Shown in pieces: positions 11,261 to 23,236 of a stretch of DNA of 64,000 nucleotides. Position 1 is the first letter of the stretch; every line of letters starts with the position of its first letter. A program made the position numbers and the translations under genes. The notes under the pieces were generated by a model. It had not been told where the DNA came from and did not search any database. It saw only the letters and a list, made by a program, of their open reading frames with translations. The DNA comes from Polyodon spathula (lineage: Eukaryota > Chordata > Actinopteri > Acipenseriformes > Polyodontidae), in contig NC_054571.1 of NCBI RefSeq assembly GCF_017654505.1, positions 1,217,376 through 1,281,375 on the forward strand, in the 5' to 3' direction.

Positions 11261-12722
11261 AACACCGCTCTTGCTAGTTCCTAGCGGTCGTTAGCTGCCG
11301 TACTAGATTCGCTGCCACTACTGCTGCAATCAATTGTGTTGGTGAAGTTTTCCATTGTTAAGAGAAGTTTAACCTTTACTGTTTGTTGATATTTGCCGAA
11401 CTTAAATCAGCTGGAGCCGAAGCTTTTTCCTGGTGTGCTCCTCGCCTGTCCTCTTTTCCGGTTGAGATCAGGCAGGTTGATACGTTTGATTTTAAGTCTA
11501 GATTGAAAACATGCTTTTTTGAATGCCCTTGTATATGAGTGGTTGTAGCTGGAGTGTGTTGCACAGATGAGCTCTCTTGTGTTGTTTTTAACTTTGCACA
11601 GCGCTCTGGGATGCCATGGCGTGAAGGGAGGGCGCTATATAAAAATACATTTCTATTGTATTGCATTATCTCCATATGATATGCCAACTGTGCCTGTTTC
11701 TAATACAATACTCTGTGGCCCCTTTAAAAACACTGTAAACTAAACCAAATTAGCTGTCATTGATCCAGACTATTTTAGTGTTGTAAGATAGATGTAAGAG
11801 TCCACATGGAACCCACTGCGAATAGCGTGAACTGAAAACTTCACCTCCACAACATTGAGTTTGGAATGCTCTGTTAAACACTAGCGACATGACCTGTAAG
11901 ATTAGTTTCTACTTGTGGGTGAATTTGGGTCCGCTGCTTCAGGTCACACCATTAATGTATCTTTTTAGATACATTGACAATTATAAAACACAAAGAAAAT
12001 GCATTTTTCTTTGTACCTATTATGAGTGCTAAAAAAATGTTAATGATTATTTATTTAATTAAATAGTTATTAATAAATGCTGCAGTTAGCGGATTAGGCT
12101 CTCTTCCATCTGGGTTACTCACACTGTGGGATTTTATCAGGTTATGATATGTTAGGTTTAATGGGGATGCTGTGAATGGGAAGGGAGCGCAGCATGACCT
12201 CTCCTTTATGTCTGAAAATATATTACAGACAGTGCAAGACGCAGCAAAGGTAAAGCCGCGTGTTTTTTTTGTAAACACTTGCGGGGGGTTCTGCAACAAG
12301 TTTTGTTGCGGTCGACAGTATCAGAAAAAAAAAATGCAACCATTTAAAATCTAAATTTTTTAAAATAAAACTATAAACTATTAAAAACACATTGTATCGT
12401 ATCATGAAGATAAATATATAGATAAATCTATATATAAATGCATATTCACATGTAGTATTTATATATGTATTGGATATACATGTATACAGTGTATATGCAT
12501 TCCTCTAATTCTAACAGGAGATCGTCTCTTGTTGTCTCTTGTTGTCTCAGTCACAGTACCTCTAGGGAGGTGAAGGGGTACCCCTGCTTTATTACCGTGA
12601 TCGTATGATGTGGATGGCAGTTAGGGGATAGGTAAATGAGTACTATGGTTAGGAAGCGTTAAGGGTTGTCTACAGCTATGTGGTTGGGAGTTCTAGCTTT
12701 ACAGCTGTTTTCATATTTCTAC

Positions 12723-13340
12723 CTCTTCCCCAGAAGCTGGGTTTATCGTCGCTTCGGGCAGCAGCGTAGCCACCACAAGGGCCTCTTGTATCAAATCAGG
12801 CAGTGATGTAGCCACCTCAATGGCCTCATCGACTGCCAGTTTGGGCAACAATGTAGCTACGCCAAGGACATCCTGCATCGGTTCAGGCAGCGATGTAGCC
12901 ACCTCAATGCCCTCGTCGACTGCCAGTTTGGGCAACAATGTAGCTACGCCAAGGACATCCTGCATCGGTTCAGGCAGCGATGTAGTCACCTCAATGCCCT
13001 CGTCGACTGCCAGTTCGGGCAACAGTGTAGCCGCCCCATAGGCATCGTTTGTCAGTTCAGGTAATGCTGTAACCTCCTCAAGGACCTCCAGCATCTTTCC
13101 AGGAGGCAGTGTAGTTGCTATAAGCGACCCCACTGTTGGTTCAAGCAGCGTGTCAGCCAGCAGCAGTGACTCTATTTCTTCTTCAGGACCCAGCACGTGT
13201 TTGTTCTTTCTACCCTCTTTCTCGGTTTTTGTCTCAGAGGATTTGTCCCTCTTGTTTTTAGACCTTTTGCCTTTTTTGTCTTTTTTCTTTTTTTTGTCTT
13301 TTTTCTGTTTTTGGTTGCCGGGGGCTTCCTGCAGCCCCTT
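12723..13340 (-). CDS. col5a3: Exon 6: lysine-rich segment plus 29-residue repeats, variable region
   Basis: 618 nt (206 codons), phase 0 at both ends; acceptor TTTACTTGCAG, donor GTAGAA. Residues about 11-33 are almost all lysine or arginine with a few aspartates (KKDKKKKKDKKGKRSKNKR). This matches the basic block that follows TSPN in mammalian COL5A3; the rat homologue, alpha-4(V), uses a basic N-terminal segment to bind heparan sulphate on syndecan-3. The second half is a tandem repeat of exactly 87 bp: the marker gactgccag recurs at 12831, 12918 and 13005. One unit pairs ATSLPEPMQDVLGV with ATLLPKLAVDEGIEV; degenerate half-units flank it on both sides. The exon is larger than typical variable-region exons of this family. 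Being symmetric in phase, it could be skipped. No N-glycosylation sequon or cysteine was noticed in the repeats. Confidence 0.9.
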
Positions 13341-13911
13341 CTGCAAGTAAAGCTGGACGACGGAAGCAAAAGAAGGAACAAAAACACATCAAACAAAGAA
13401 AAGGAAAGGATGACACAAGCAAGAGCGACACAGGCCTCGGTAACACGGTCAACAACACAATGGAGGCCAGGGGGGCCAGTCTGTTAAAAATGCAGGTGGG
13501 TTTGTAGAGTCCTACTCTTTAAATACCATACAAACTGTGCAATCTCACATGTGACCGCTTTGGGTGGGAAACTGCTAAAGCACAGCGGCATTAATCAAGC
13601 CGAATCTTAGCTTTGTAAGGTAACAGCAGGAGGATTCGTAGAGTGAACAGGTACCCACACACTAGCATAAGAGAAAAAAAATCATGTAAGTGAACTCCGC
13701 AAAAGAGCAATCGTTTTAAAAAATGTAATCAAGCACTGATTTTAGTTTCAATGAAATATTCAAAGGATTACTCAGGCAAGGAACCCCAGCTTGCGTTTGC
13801 GAGAGGATGTCACACAAACCTCCGAGCACAGATCATAATGGACCACCCAGCCTGAAAGGTGAAAGGCACACGTCTTTGTTGATTAGAGGCCAGGGATTAC
13901 ACCCACAGCTC

Positions 13912-14208
13912 TGGTTAAAGGTTTTGCATCACCCTATAGAATTAACTAATGTTGCTTCATAAAGTCCAATGAATAACGTTAAGTTAACATACTGAATTAC
14001 AGGCGGCTTTGTAGTTTTCCAAATACTGAACAAGAAACTGGCAAGAATTTCAAAATCTAACAGGACGAACTGTGGCTTTAGGTAGACTTTTGCAATATCA
14101 TTTTGTAGTTTCTTTGATTACATGATGGTTACTTTTATTTATTTTCAAATTATATCCCAATCCTGAAATTGAAGGTGATGCAAATCTTATTGCCATAGCT
14201 GCACTGTA
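13912..14208 (+). mobile_element. Tc1-type MITE, copy 2
   Basis: Starts aaaggttttgcatcacccta and ends ggtgatgcaaatctt. Opposite orientation to copy 1. Confidence 0.82.
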
Positions 14209-14224
14209 ACATGACCAAAACAAA

Positions 14225-14247
14225 ATCTCTCTCTCTCTCTCTCTCTA

Positions 14248-14332
<85 letters not shown>
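14225..14332. repeat. (CT)n-(TA)n microsatellite
   Basis: About 22 bp CT then about 83 bp TA in intron 5. Confidence 0.95.
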
Positions 14333-14337
<5 letters not shown>

Positions 14338-14578
14338 GATAGAACCAGATGGACTAGTCTTGACTACCCCCTGAACCTGGATATTGATTGGTATTTGGAG
14401 CTATTTCTGGTAAAATGGATGCTAACTTGATGGTACAGACTGAAATGGCAAACTCAAAATCATCCCCCCACCTTAGTCCCTACAGATTTGCCGCCCCCTC
14501 TCTGTCCACAATAAAATGCTGAGCAAGATGTTTCTTTGAATAGGACAACCCTGTCTTTGTTTTCTGTTCTTTACTAAA

Positions 14579-14709
<131 letters not shown>

Positions 14710-15111
14710 AGGGAGGACCAGGTCTGGTTTTTATTCAGACGAGATGACTTCTAATCAATCTGAGAGTACATTTTTCTCTTGCACTTTGTATGCCTGTGGG
14801 ATCTATGCATTCTACCGCTTTTAAAATCACCCCACCCTTGCAAGGTGAAAGCTGGACCAAATTTAGAGCACAAAACCAACCTTTTGCCACGGTCTCTTGA
14901 ATTGAGAATACAGCCGTTAAATGTAGGATGATCAACCCTCCTGGTCTTTGGTCTTTGTTCCACTAGCCTGTATTTCACTGAATCAGTCTGACTTCCTTCC
15001 AGGTCTTAATCACTGATGTATTTACCTCAAGGACCGGGTTTGTGCAGCAGTGGAATTTCAAGTGTAGCATCAAGACACCATGGCCAGCATGCAAGAGGAC
15101 ACAGGGGCAGC

Positions 15112-15166
15112 GTCACATGATGCGTCACATGATGCGTCACATGACCGCAGCAAGCCTGTCACATGA
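15112..15166. promoter_or_regulatory. Cluster of four TCACATGA motifs
   Basis: TCACATGA occurs at 15113, 15125, 15137 and 15159, the first three in a 12-bp tandem (tcacatgatgcg). The octamer is the M-box form of an E-box bound by MITF/TFE factors. Intronic; function is inference. Confidence 0.45.
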
Positions 15167-15712
15167 TGCTTTGCCAACCCCTTATACCGTTGCACTTCCT
15201 GAACATTTCAACTTGAATCATATTGGAAATGTTTATAACCAATCTTAAGACGCCCTCCTGCATGAAATACTGAATACGAAACAAACTGGCCTACACTGTA
15301 CACTAGGCTGACACCTGTACACTTAGCCTGCATATTTCTAGAAAGTCGCTTAGGCAAAATACTAAACGTTGTACCCTTGCAACTAAACTTTTAACACCCT
15401 AAGTTGCTAATGTTGTAAGATACACAGTTTTTACCGTGTCCAGGTAGACAGACATATAAATAGGAATTAGCAAAAGTCACACACACACACACAAACAGAG
15501 CACAATCTTTAAATGGAATAAATTTTCTTCCATTCGGTTTTTGGAGAGCCATACTTCATAACTGCAATCCTTGCAAACTCCTGAAAAGAAAGCAGTCATG
15601 AGACAACACCGGGAAAGGGCGAGGTTAGTGTAAATACTAGATTCTGTAGAGAAAATAAAAATAATTGTTAAAGTACAGGAAGCCTAAAACAAATATGGAA
15701 AACCACACCATA

Positions 15713-16013
15713 TACAGCTATGGTCAAAAGTTTTGCATCGCCCTATAGAATTATAAAGTTGAATGAAACCTGCTGAATTTACATCTTTCCATATAACGGA
15801 AAACTGACAAAAATGAACACATTTCGAAATCTGACATGAAATACTGTACTGCTATTATGGCTTGTGATGGGATATCATTTTGTATTTATTTTTATTTTTT
15901 ATTACAAGATATTAAATTAAATGATTTAAATGATGGTCCTATAGTGGTTTTTCAATTATGTCTCGATTCTAAAATTTTATAGGGTGATGCAAAACTTTTG
16001 GTTATTACTGTAG
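15713..16013 (+). mobile_element. Tc1-type MITE, copy 3
   Basis: Begins acagctatggtcaaaagttt and ends tagggtgatgcaaaactttt; TA dinucleotides flank it. Located 101 nt downstream of exon 5. Confidence 0.85.
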
Positions 16014-16114
16014 CCACGGTCCTTTTTCTTCTTGTTTCTTTTTATTTGAAAGTAGTTGGAGGGCTCCTTGTTCCCACTCTGCATTTGCTCAGTGGAGCTT
16101 GGCAGTCCTCTCAC

Positions 16115-16240
16115 CTCTGGTGCGGGGTCCTCTGCCTGTAGGGTGTAGGGCAGGGCGGCATCGCAGTCGGGAATGTAGTGCTCACAGTATTCAGCAGCTG
16201 CCTTGGGGTCCTCTAGAATCAAAAGCTGCTGAATATCTCC
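16115..16240 (-). CDS. col5a3: Exon 5: end of TSPN domain
   Basis: 126 nt, phase 0 at both ends. It encodes [20 protein letters not shown] and [22 protein letters not shown]. The two cysteines in YCEHYIPDC are the last pair of the TSPN domain, so all four disulphide cysteines are present. Acceptor CTCTTTGCAG, donor GTGAGA. It lies 14.9 kb from exon 4, the largest measurable intron here. Confidence 0.95.
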
Positions 16241-16363
16241 CTGCAAAGAGGAAGAAAACACAGCAATCAGCGCTCTGCTGGAGCATAAAGAAATCATTTC
16301 AAACTAAGAAATAATTTTATTTGAGATCTGAGTGCTCTACAAGTAAAGGAATGTCTTTGTTAT

Positions 16364-16612
16364 TATTATTATTGGGTCATTTAGCAGACTCTTTTATCCA
16401 AAGCAACTTACAGAGACTAGGAGGTGAGCTGTGCATCAACAACTGATGCAGAGTCACTTACAATAGGACCTCATCCGAAGGACGGAGCACAAGGAGGTTG
16501 AGTGACTTGCTCAGGGTTGCATGCAGTGAGACAGAGGCTGAGCTGGGATTTGAACCGGGTACCTCCTGCTATCAAGCCCTTCTCTTAAACCATTAGACCA
16601 CCAAGCCTCCAA
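16364..16612 (-). mobile_element. CORE-SINE (MIR-like), tail type A
   Basis: On the minus strand the head is tRNA-like with box A ggtggtctaatggttta and box B ggttcaaatccc. The core then resembles the MIR core (gagcaagtcactcaacctcc), followed by a tail ggataaaagagtctgctaaa and an ATA microsatellite. Appears full length. Confidence 0.8.
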
Positions 16613-16629
16613 AAGAAAACATTTGTCTT

Positions 16630-16745
16630 TCTTCAATCAATCAATCAACCAATCAATCAATCAAAACGTTTATTTATCCAGATGAGTCAATTGAGAACAA
16701 ATTCTCATTTACAATGACGACCTGGCAAGAGGCTCACACAACCAC
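16630..16745 (-). mobile_element. 3' end of a fish LINE
   Basis: Minus strand reads gtaaatgagaatttgttctc, then catctggataaataaacg and a (TTGA)n tail. This is the common LINE 3' end seen in many ray-finned fishes. Coding part absent. Confidence 0.65.
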
Positions 16746-18078
16746 AGCAAACATCATCAAACACAATGCAAGGGCGTTTAAGCATTCTCCGATCTCATCA
16801 ACCTAAAGCTAGAATCACTTTTACGCCGAGCAATTCAGAGTGGGCGGGGCTACCAATCCTGGAGAACAGAGATCAGCCCTGCCTCTTATCCACTCTGAAT
16901 GCGCTCGGTGTCTGGCCAGTAGGGTTCGCTGTTGCGCGATGAGGAGAAGCAATCCCTGACTGTTTCCCATCCCCCCACCCTGGGAGCGTCAGAGCCAATG
17001 TGACGTCCTCCTCAGGGTCCCCAGCAAAGTTCGGCCTCTTTGCACAGCCCGGACACGACCTGGCGCCGTCCAAGCTGTGTGACTCCTCCTGCGCTCCCAG
17101 CGGCAAAGCTTTAACTGGATGAGCCGCTCTGGGACCCCTGCTGTTAGTGAACATAGATACTTCCGTGCACAATGCGAGGAAGGTTTGAATCTCAGCAGAC
17201 CAGATACATTCTCAGATCTTTCCTAAAGGCTGAGAAATCTGACTTGAGAAAAACTGTAGATTGTCCATCACGGTCCTGTCTTTGATCTGTATCCAAGTTA
17301 GTGCCATCGATATAACAGCCGCAAAACCACTGCACATGGTATCGGCATACTGGAAGGGCCGCCTGGTTAAGTGTCACTGTCGTTTACTGTTTAGTTTCCT
17401 GTGTCCTCCTGCTCCCATCGGGAAAGGGGTGTGGTTCTCAATGCGCAATCGTTGGTGATTAATGACTGCTTCGTAAATCACGATCCTGCTGTCTGTAAAA
17501 CACGTGGGGGGGGGGAGCTCAGTAAACAGACACATTCTCTCATCGCATGCAGGTGGTCAGACACCACAGCAACCAAGACACAACAGAATCAAGAAAACAA
17601 CTTTTCTGTATTTTTTTTTTTTTTTTTTTTAACATTCAAGAGCAACAAGTTTTAAGGTTCCAAACCAAAATCATAATCTCTTAATGCCTGATACCTGATA
17701 CAGTCCTACCTCCCCAAAAAAAGGCAAGCTGTAAAAATCTACTGTTGAGGCTAAAACCCCCCTTGCCTTTAAAATCTCTTTCAGCTGCTCCATCTCCTGT
17801 TCCCATTGCTGGTCAAAGATTGTGATGCTCTTTTAAAGAGAAATCTGGCTTATTCACTACACTCCCCATATCTTTCTATCTCAGTAAGGTTTGTGTTAAA
17901 TCTGCCGCAATACAGCAAAATGTATTTGGTTGAGTCAAACACACTACTAATTTGCATTTTCTGATTGACAAAAGCCGAAGACAAGTGCAGCTGGTGCTGG
18001 AGTCAGGATTAAAAAGAGCGGAAGTTCCCATGGTGCCTTGCGTCTTTCAGCAGCCATAGCCAGCCACAGACATACCAA

Positions 18079-18294
18079 CTAATACAGAGCTGGCCAACCC
18101 TGGTCCTGGAGAGCCACAGTCCTGCAGGGTTTCTGGTTATCTTTAAATCATTAACGGGTAAAGACCTGGAAGAAAAGTTAGTGTTGACCAATTAAGAAAA
18201 TAATTGGTTCATTAAGTAATGGACAACTCGGGTGGAACGAAAACCAGAAGACCCTGCGGCTCTCCAGGACCAGGGCTGGCCATCCCTGCTATAT
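18079..18294. mobile_element. Foldback MITE (GGTCCTGGAGAGCC family)
   Basis: Left end gctggccaaccctggtcctg is the inverse of the right end caggaccagggctggccat, with further arms gcagggtttctggtt / aaccagaagaccctgc. A related copy is at 34098-34275. Common non-autonomous family in fish genomes; superfamily not assigned. Confidence 0.75.
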
Positions 18295-18372
18295 GAAATA
18301 TATAACCTTCAACTGCAACATCCTACTGTATAAACACATCTTAGACAATGGTTAATGGTTTAGGACCTTTTT

Positions 18373-18376
<4 letters not shown>

Positions 18377-18451
<75 letters not shown>
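18377..18451. repeat. (TA)n microsatellite
   Basis: About 75 bp of TA in intron 4. Confidence 0.95.
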
Positions 18452-18454
<3 letters not shown>

Positions 18455-19827
18455 ATATTTAGATCTAGACTATTAAGATCCCATATCTGGACCGGTGCTG
18501 CCTTTGAATTTGCAGTTTTCGCATTGAACTGCACTGTTTTCCAGCTGAACTAACATATAAAGGCACTCGCTGCAAAGCCTCAATTAGCATTGCTTCTTTT
18601 TCTCAAAAGGCAAAAACACACAACTCGACAAAGTGCACTTCAGGGCTGTTGTGGTTCGTTTCTAATGTTCGGCACAATTCAGTGCTGCTCAATCTCAAAG
18701 CTTCATCAAGTCGGGTCTCCAAGGATCCCGATGGTTCAGCATCACGTCCAGTTCAAGGAGACACTGCAGCGCTGTACTGCATTACAGTGGTTGAGCTTTT
18801 CTTATCCCCCAGCATTTAAACAAACAGTTCCTCTGGCAGGCACCCCCTGGCTGTTTACACAGTTCCGCTCACACACCCGTTAGTGATAAAAGATGCCTTC
18901 ATTCAGACTGCGAAAGCACAAAGCTGCTAGATAACTCCTCTGCTCAGCTAAATAAGGGCCGGGCTGCAAGCTTGGCGACTCATTTTATGTGAATGTGCAC
19001 AGCTGTAGAACTCTTGTACAAAGCATTTTTATTGCACTTGTCGTTGGCAGGGGGTATAGGAGTTTATGAGTTTGTGAGTTGATTCAAGCACTGTGAAAAA
19101 TGAGTGGGGTATTTATTTATTATTTTTTTTGAAGACCCCACCCTGTGGATTAGTTTTAGCAAATCTTGTTTGTTACATTTAACTCTTGCAAATAATTTTA
19201 CTAAAACAAATTCAATTAAGGTACTGAAATACCATGGAAACTGTTACAGTAAAAATGATTTTTATCTTTCTATAATATGGTGGCTCTTTGCTGTGTTATT
19301 TGCAACATAACAGACTGTATCACTGTTAGTCAAACTTGCCCTCCCGTTCACCTCATGGTAGCTATGTCTCTGTTATCCACTGGTGTTTTTTTTAAATTTA
19401 TTTTTTAATTGTGTTAAGTTTTACGCTGAAGTTCCTTGTCATCTGTAAACAAGATTGTTCCGCAGTTTAGTCTTCTGTGCCCTCTGCGTTGTCAGGAAAA
19501 CCACAGACGTTGCTGATGGCCCGGTTTGTTTACATTCCCCACAGTTTGTTTTTTTAAGTGTCGGGAACGATCTCCCCCAAACCCCACCCCCTGCTTCCCA
19601 TTCCACTGCCACGTCCCCTCTCGTATCTGAGATGAGGTCTATAAACAAGCCCGTGTCTGCTCTGCTAATGGTGGCTGAACCGTGCGGGGGTCAGTCATGT
19701 TCACCTTCCTGCCCAGTAGTTTCTTGACCAGCTACTCTGAAGTCATGCTGCTACTTGCAACGTTAGGAGGTTATAAACACGGCCAGTGCTACAGACACTA
19801 ATAATAATATTTCACACTAAACACATA

Positions 19828-20167
19828 CAGCTATGGCCAGAAGATTTAGTATTGAGACATTGTTTAAAAAATAAACTACATGAACATAAATTAGATCTTG
19901 TATTTAACACCAAGTAATCAAAGAAACTACAAAATGATATCACAAAAGTCTACTGGAAGCCATAATCATAGTACAGTATTTCGTGTTGCATTTCGAAATG
20001 TCACATTTTTCCATTTATGTCAGTTTATCATTAAGTATGTGGAAAACTGCAAAGCAGTGTGTAATTCAATATGTCAACGTAACATAATTCAGCAGGTTTC
20101 ATTCAACTTTATGAAGACAAATTAGCTTATTCAATTGGGTGATGCAAAACATTTGACCAGAGCTGTA
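19828..20167 (-). mobile_element. Tc1-type MITE, copy 4
   Basis: Begins acagctatggccagaag and ends ggtgatgcaaaacatttgac; nearly full length. Confidence 0.85.
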
Positions 20168-20254
20168 CATGCATAGCTGATATCTTGAAACAGGCTTAAA
20201 AAGGTAAAAACCTAATATACGATCCTTATAAAACAGACTCAGGCACTGCACTCT

Positions 20255-20258
20255 CTCC

Positions 20259-20335
<77 letters not shown>
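20255..20335. repeat. (CT)n microsatellite
   Basis: About 80 bp of CT repeat. Confidence 0.95.
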
Positions 20336-20337
<2 letters not shown>

Positions 20338-20582
20338 CTTGTGCTTAGAGCAACATTACAAGACAAAACATCAGCTGCTCAGACACTGTCTCACGCTCTT
20401 AACTGTGTGACCTTACACAACCACTGTGCTATCAAACAGCTTCTACTATAAATAAATACTGTAATTAAGCAAGAGGCTAAGGATTAAAGCGATTACAGGT
20501 GTGATTTGTCTAGCCCCTTAGGAGATCAATAGACAGCTCTCTGTTTACAATTTCCTGTATAATGCATTTTAGTTAAAGGTTC

Positions 20583-20815
20583 AGAACAATATATATTTTA
20601 TTTTTATATAGCGCCTTTCATAGTGGACCACCATCACAAAGCGCTTTACAGAGGCAGGCTGTGAACTGTGCATTATATGCAGAGTCACTTCCAATAGGAC
20701 ACTGATTTAACATCTCATCTGCAGAGCACAAGGAGGTGAAGTGCTCAGGGTCACACACAATGAGTCAGCCAGTGGCAGAGGTGGGATTTGAACCAGTGAC
20801 CTTCTGGTTGATGGA
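20583..20815 (-). mobile_element. CORE-SINE, tail type B
   Basis: Core gagcacttcacctccttgtg with box B-like ggttcaaatcccacc on the minus strand. The tail is the L2-type aagcgctttgtgatggtgg ... aggcgctatataaa. Head partly eroded. Confidence 0.7.
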
Positions 20816-21266
20816 TTTAAAAAAATAAATAAATAAATAAAACTTTCTATGGGGAAGAGGGAAGATTTTCCCCACATGAAGCAATGGAAGAAAATGTACA
20901 TTGTTTTCAATGAAAAATATACTTTCTACATTTCATGCTTTGAGAATTTAGCTCTTTGACATCTTCCCCTGGAATGCAGCATTAATCTTTTATACTCTGT
21001 AAAGCAATTGCAAGCTGCTAGTAGAGATCTAGAGTCAGTTTGATTTGCAGACTTTAGGATTAGACATGGTTAAACTATAACCTATTAACAACCCTAGTTG
21101 CTGCCCAGCATGGCATCAGAGTGTGGTGCCAAAGTGGGGTTCCTTGGGCTAGAACAGGAACGCACTGTATCAATAACACTTGCTTCCTGTAGAGACTGAC
21201 ACTATAATTAGAGACGTGCAAGGTTGCAAAGTTTGAGAACTCTTTACTGCCTCTGATCAAAATGGG

Positions 21267-21267
<1 letters not shown>

Positions 21268-21327
<60 letters not shown>
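21268..21327. repeat. (TTA)n microsatellite
   Basis: About 60 bp of TTA repeat. Confidence 0.95.
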
Positions 21328-21329
<2 letters not shown>

Positions 21330-21629
21330 AATAATTAAAAGTAAATGATATCTAATAATTGATCACTTCTACATTTGCCTTCTACTTTGTCAATTGTATA
21401 ATTCTGTCTTTGTTATCTATCTACCTAACTCTCTGTTAGAAAGCGTTCTAATTCTACATTACAGATGTTCCTTTAATCCCTTAATCAACAGTGATGAAGG
21501 GACTGGGACTGTTTCCATTCGAATATAACACTAGCTAATCATTGTGTTCTTTTTTGTAATTAATATACCAGTATAATAATTATACAAGTTTACCACAGTA
21601 AATTTGAAGTTTCCTCATGCGTTCCCCAT

Positions 21630-21800
21630 GGCTATCCTATTCATTTACCATAGCTTACCCTGGTTTGCAATGCTTTTTCAATATGATTTGCCATAAGTCT
21701 TTGGGCTTTACAATGCTTACCTATGCTTACCTATGCTTTGCAATGCTTTCACTGTGTATTATTCTATTTTGTTATGTCTTAGTATATATGAAAGATAACA
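21630..21800 (+). repeat. ATGCTTTAC-type dispersed repeat
   Basis: Repeated short blocks such as caatgcttacctatgctt. Confidence 0.6.
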
Positions 21801-22290
21801 CTTTATCAAATAGGCTGACAGACTAAAAGGGAGCTACATGGAAGACGTGTCTTTCGATGCAAAATCAATCCCTTTTTCAATCGGTACTACACACACTTTA
21901 TAGTAACACTGAAAGAAACCTGACCGAATCCAATCCATTTGAACTCTTGAGAATACGCTTGTTAAAGACGTCGTGGTAGACTTGTATTCTAAACGTTTGC
22001 CCAATCTTTTTTTTTTTTTTGAGTGTCCTCAAGAGTAAAGGCTGTGCATGTTCAGCAGATCTCTGTCTGCAATCTGCAAAGGCTTCTGTTAAATAATCTT
22101 AAACAGGGATGTTGAAGGAGATCAAAATGAGCGATAAGCCATTTCTCTTGGGGGGGGGGGGGTGGCTGAGAAAGCTTGTCTGAGTCATTCAACTTTTTTT
22201 TTTCTTTACAGAAATAATACTCCTTGTGCTATTATTTTTCCTCCAATTCCCGCTGGTTCTCATGTCGTCGTATATCGCTCTGAAACCCCA

Positions 22291-22520
22291 CAATTCAGCA
22301 ATTACATCTATTTGCTTCAGACTCTCTGGGAGCTCTCTTTGTACCAAAATCCGCTAACTGTGCTGACATTGTTTCTGCTTTTGAACTACAACCAAGAACA
22401 GGAGTCGGCTCCCAGTATGAGGGATCGTCCAGCAGAGAGAAATGCAATACGAAAACACAGCTCAGTACAAATACAGCTAGAAAAACCCAGACTCTCCTAG
22501 CAGACTTGACCAGCTTCCAA
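22291..22520 (+). repeat. About 210-230 bp direct repeat, copy 1
   Basis: Nearly identical to 24264-24495, for example gtaccaaaatccgctaactg and gtcggctcccagtatgaggg. The 1.97-kb interval holds an L2 fragment. Confidence 0.9.
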
Positions 22521-22792
22521 TGGAACACACAACACCACAGCACAGCCCCGGGCAAGCTTGCTGAAGCTTTGTATCCATGCTGTTGAAGCCAAGTTGTTAA
22601 ACTGCGGTGCCCGCAAACCTGCCAGAGCCATTGTTCCCAGATATATATATATATCTTACTTGTGAACCCCCTTGGCGGTGCTTCATACTGGGTGCGTGCC
22701 AAGCCAGCATCCAACTATCAATCCTTCAAGAGCCTTATACAAAGTGCTTAAATGGTGCCAAGCTTTTCGTCTTAAAAGTTGATGAAACAATA

Positions 22793-22823
<31 letters not shown>

Positions 22824-23236
22824 CAATGCAGCTGCAGAACTGTACTGTGTAACTGACCCTTTGTAAATATGGGACAAATACAATTAGATTATATATCTCC
22901 AATCAAAAGCAGTGTCTGCTAAATGCACATACTTTTGATCTGTATGTTCTACTAGATTGTTTAAATGAGTTCTCCATCCTCCATTAGCTTTATTCCCATT
23001 CTCACCACTCCTTCCCGCGCATTGTGTAATGGAAGGTGTATCAATTTGAATGCATGTTTAAAGCTTGCCTGGGTTCTTTGGTCACACTTCACTATCCTCC
23101 ACCTCCCCGCCCCGAGGCTCGAGGTAATGTAATTCAACATTAAGGTTCCTTTGCAATTAGTGGCATAGCTTCTGTGTGAACCACTAGATAAAACTGTCTC
23201 ATTGCTGCTACTGTTCTCCAGGAATTCAGCCAGCTC

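Noticed and set aside
13172..13396. Alternative minus-strand frames over the lysine-rich exon
   Set aside because: Only the frame ending at 12723 joins exons 5 and 7 at phase 0.
15540..15592. Minus-strand TTCTTTTCAG acceptor followed by EFARIAVMKYGSPKTE
   Set aside because: No GT donor in frame, no similarity to the variable region, and exons 5 and 6 already join at phase 0.
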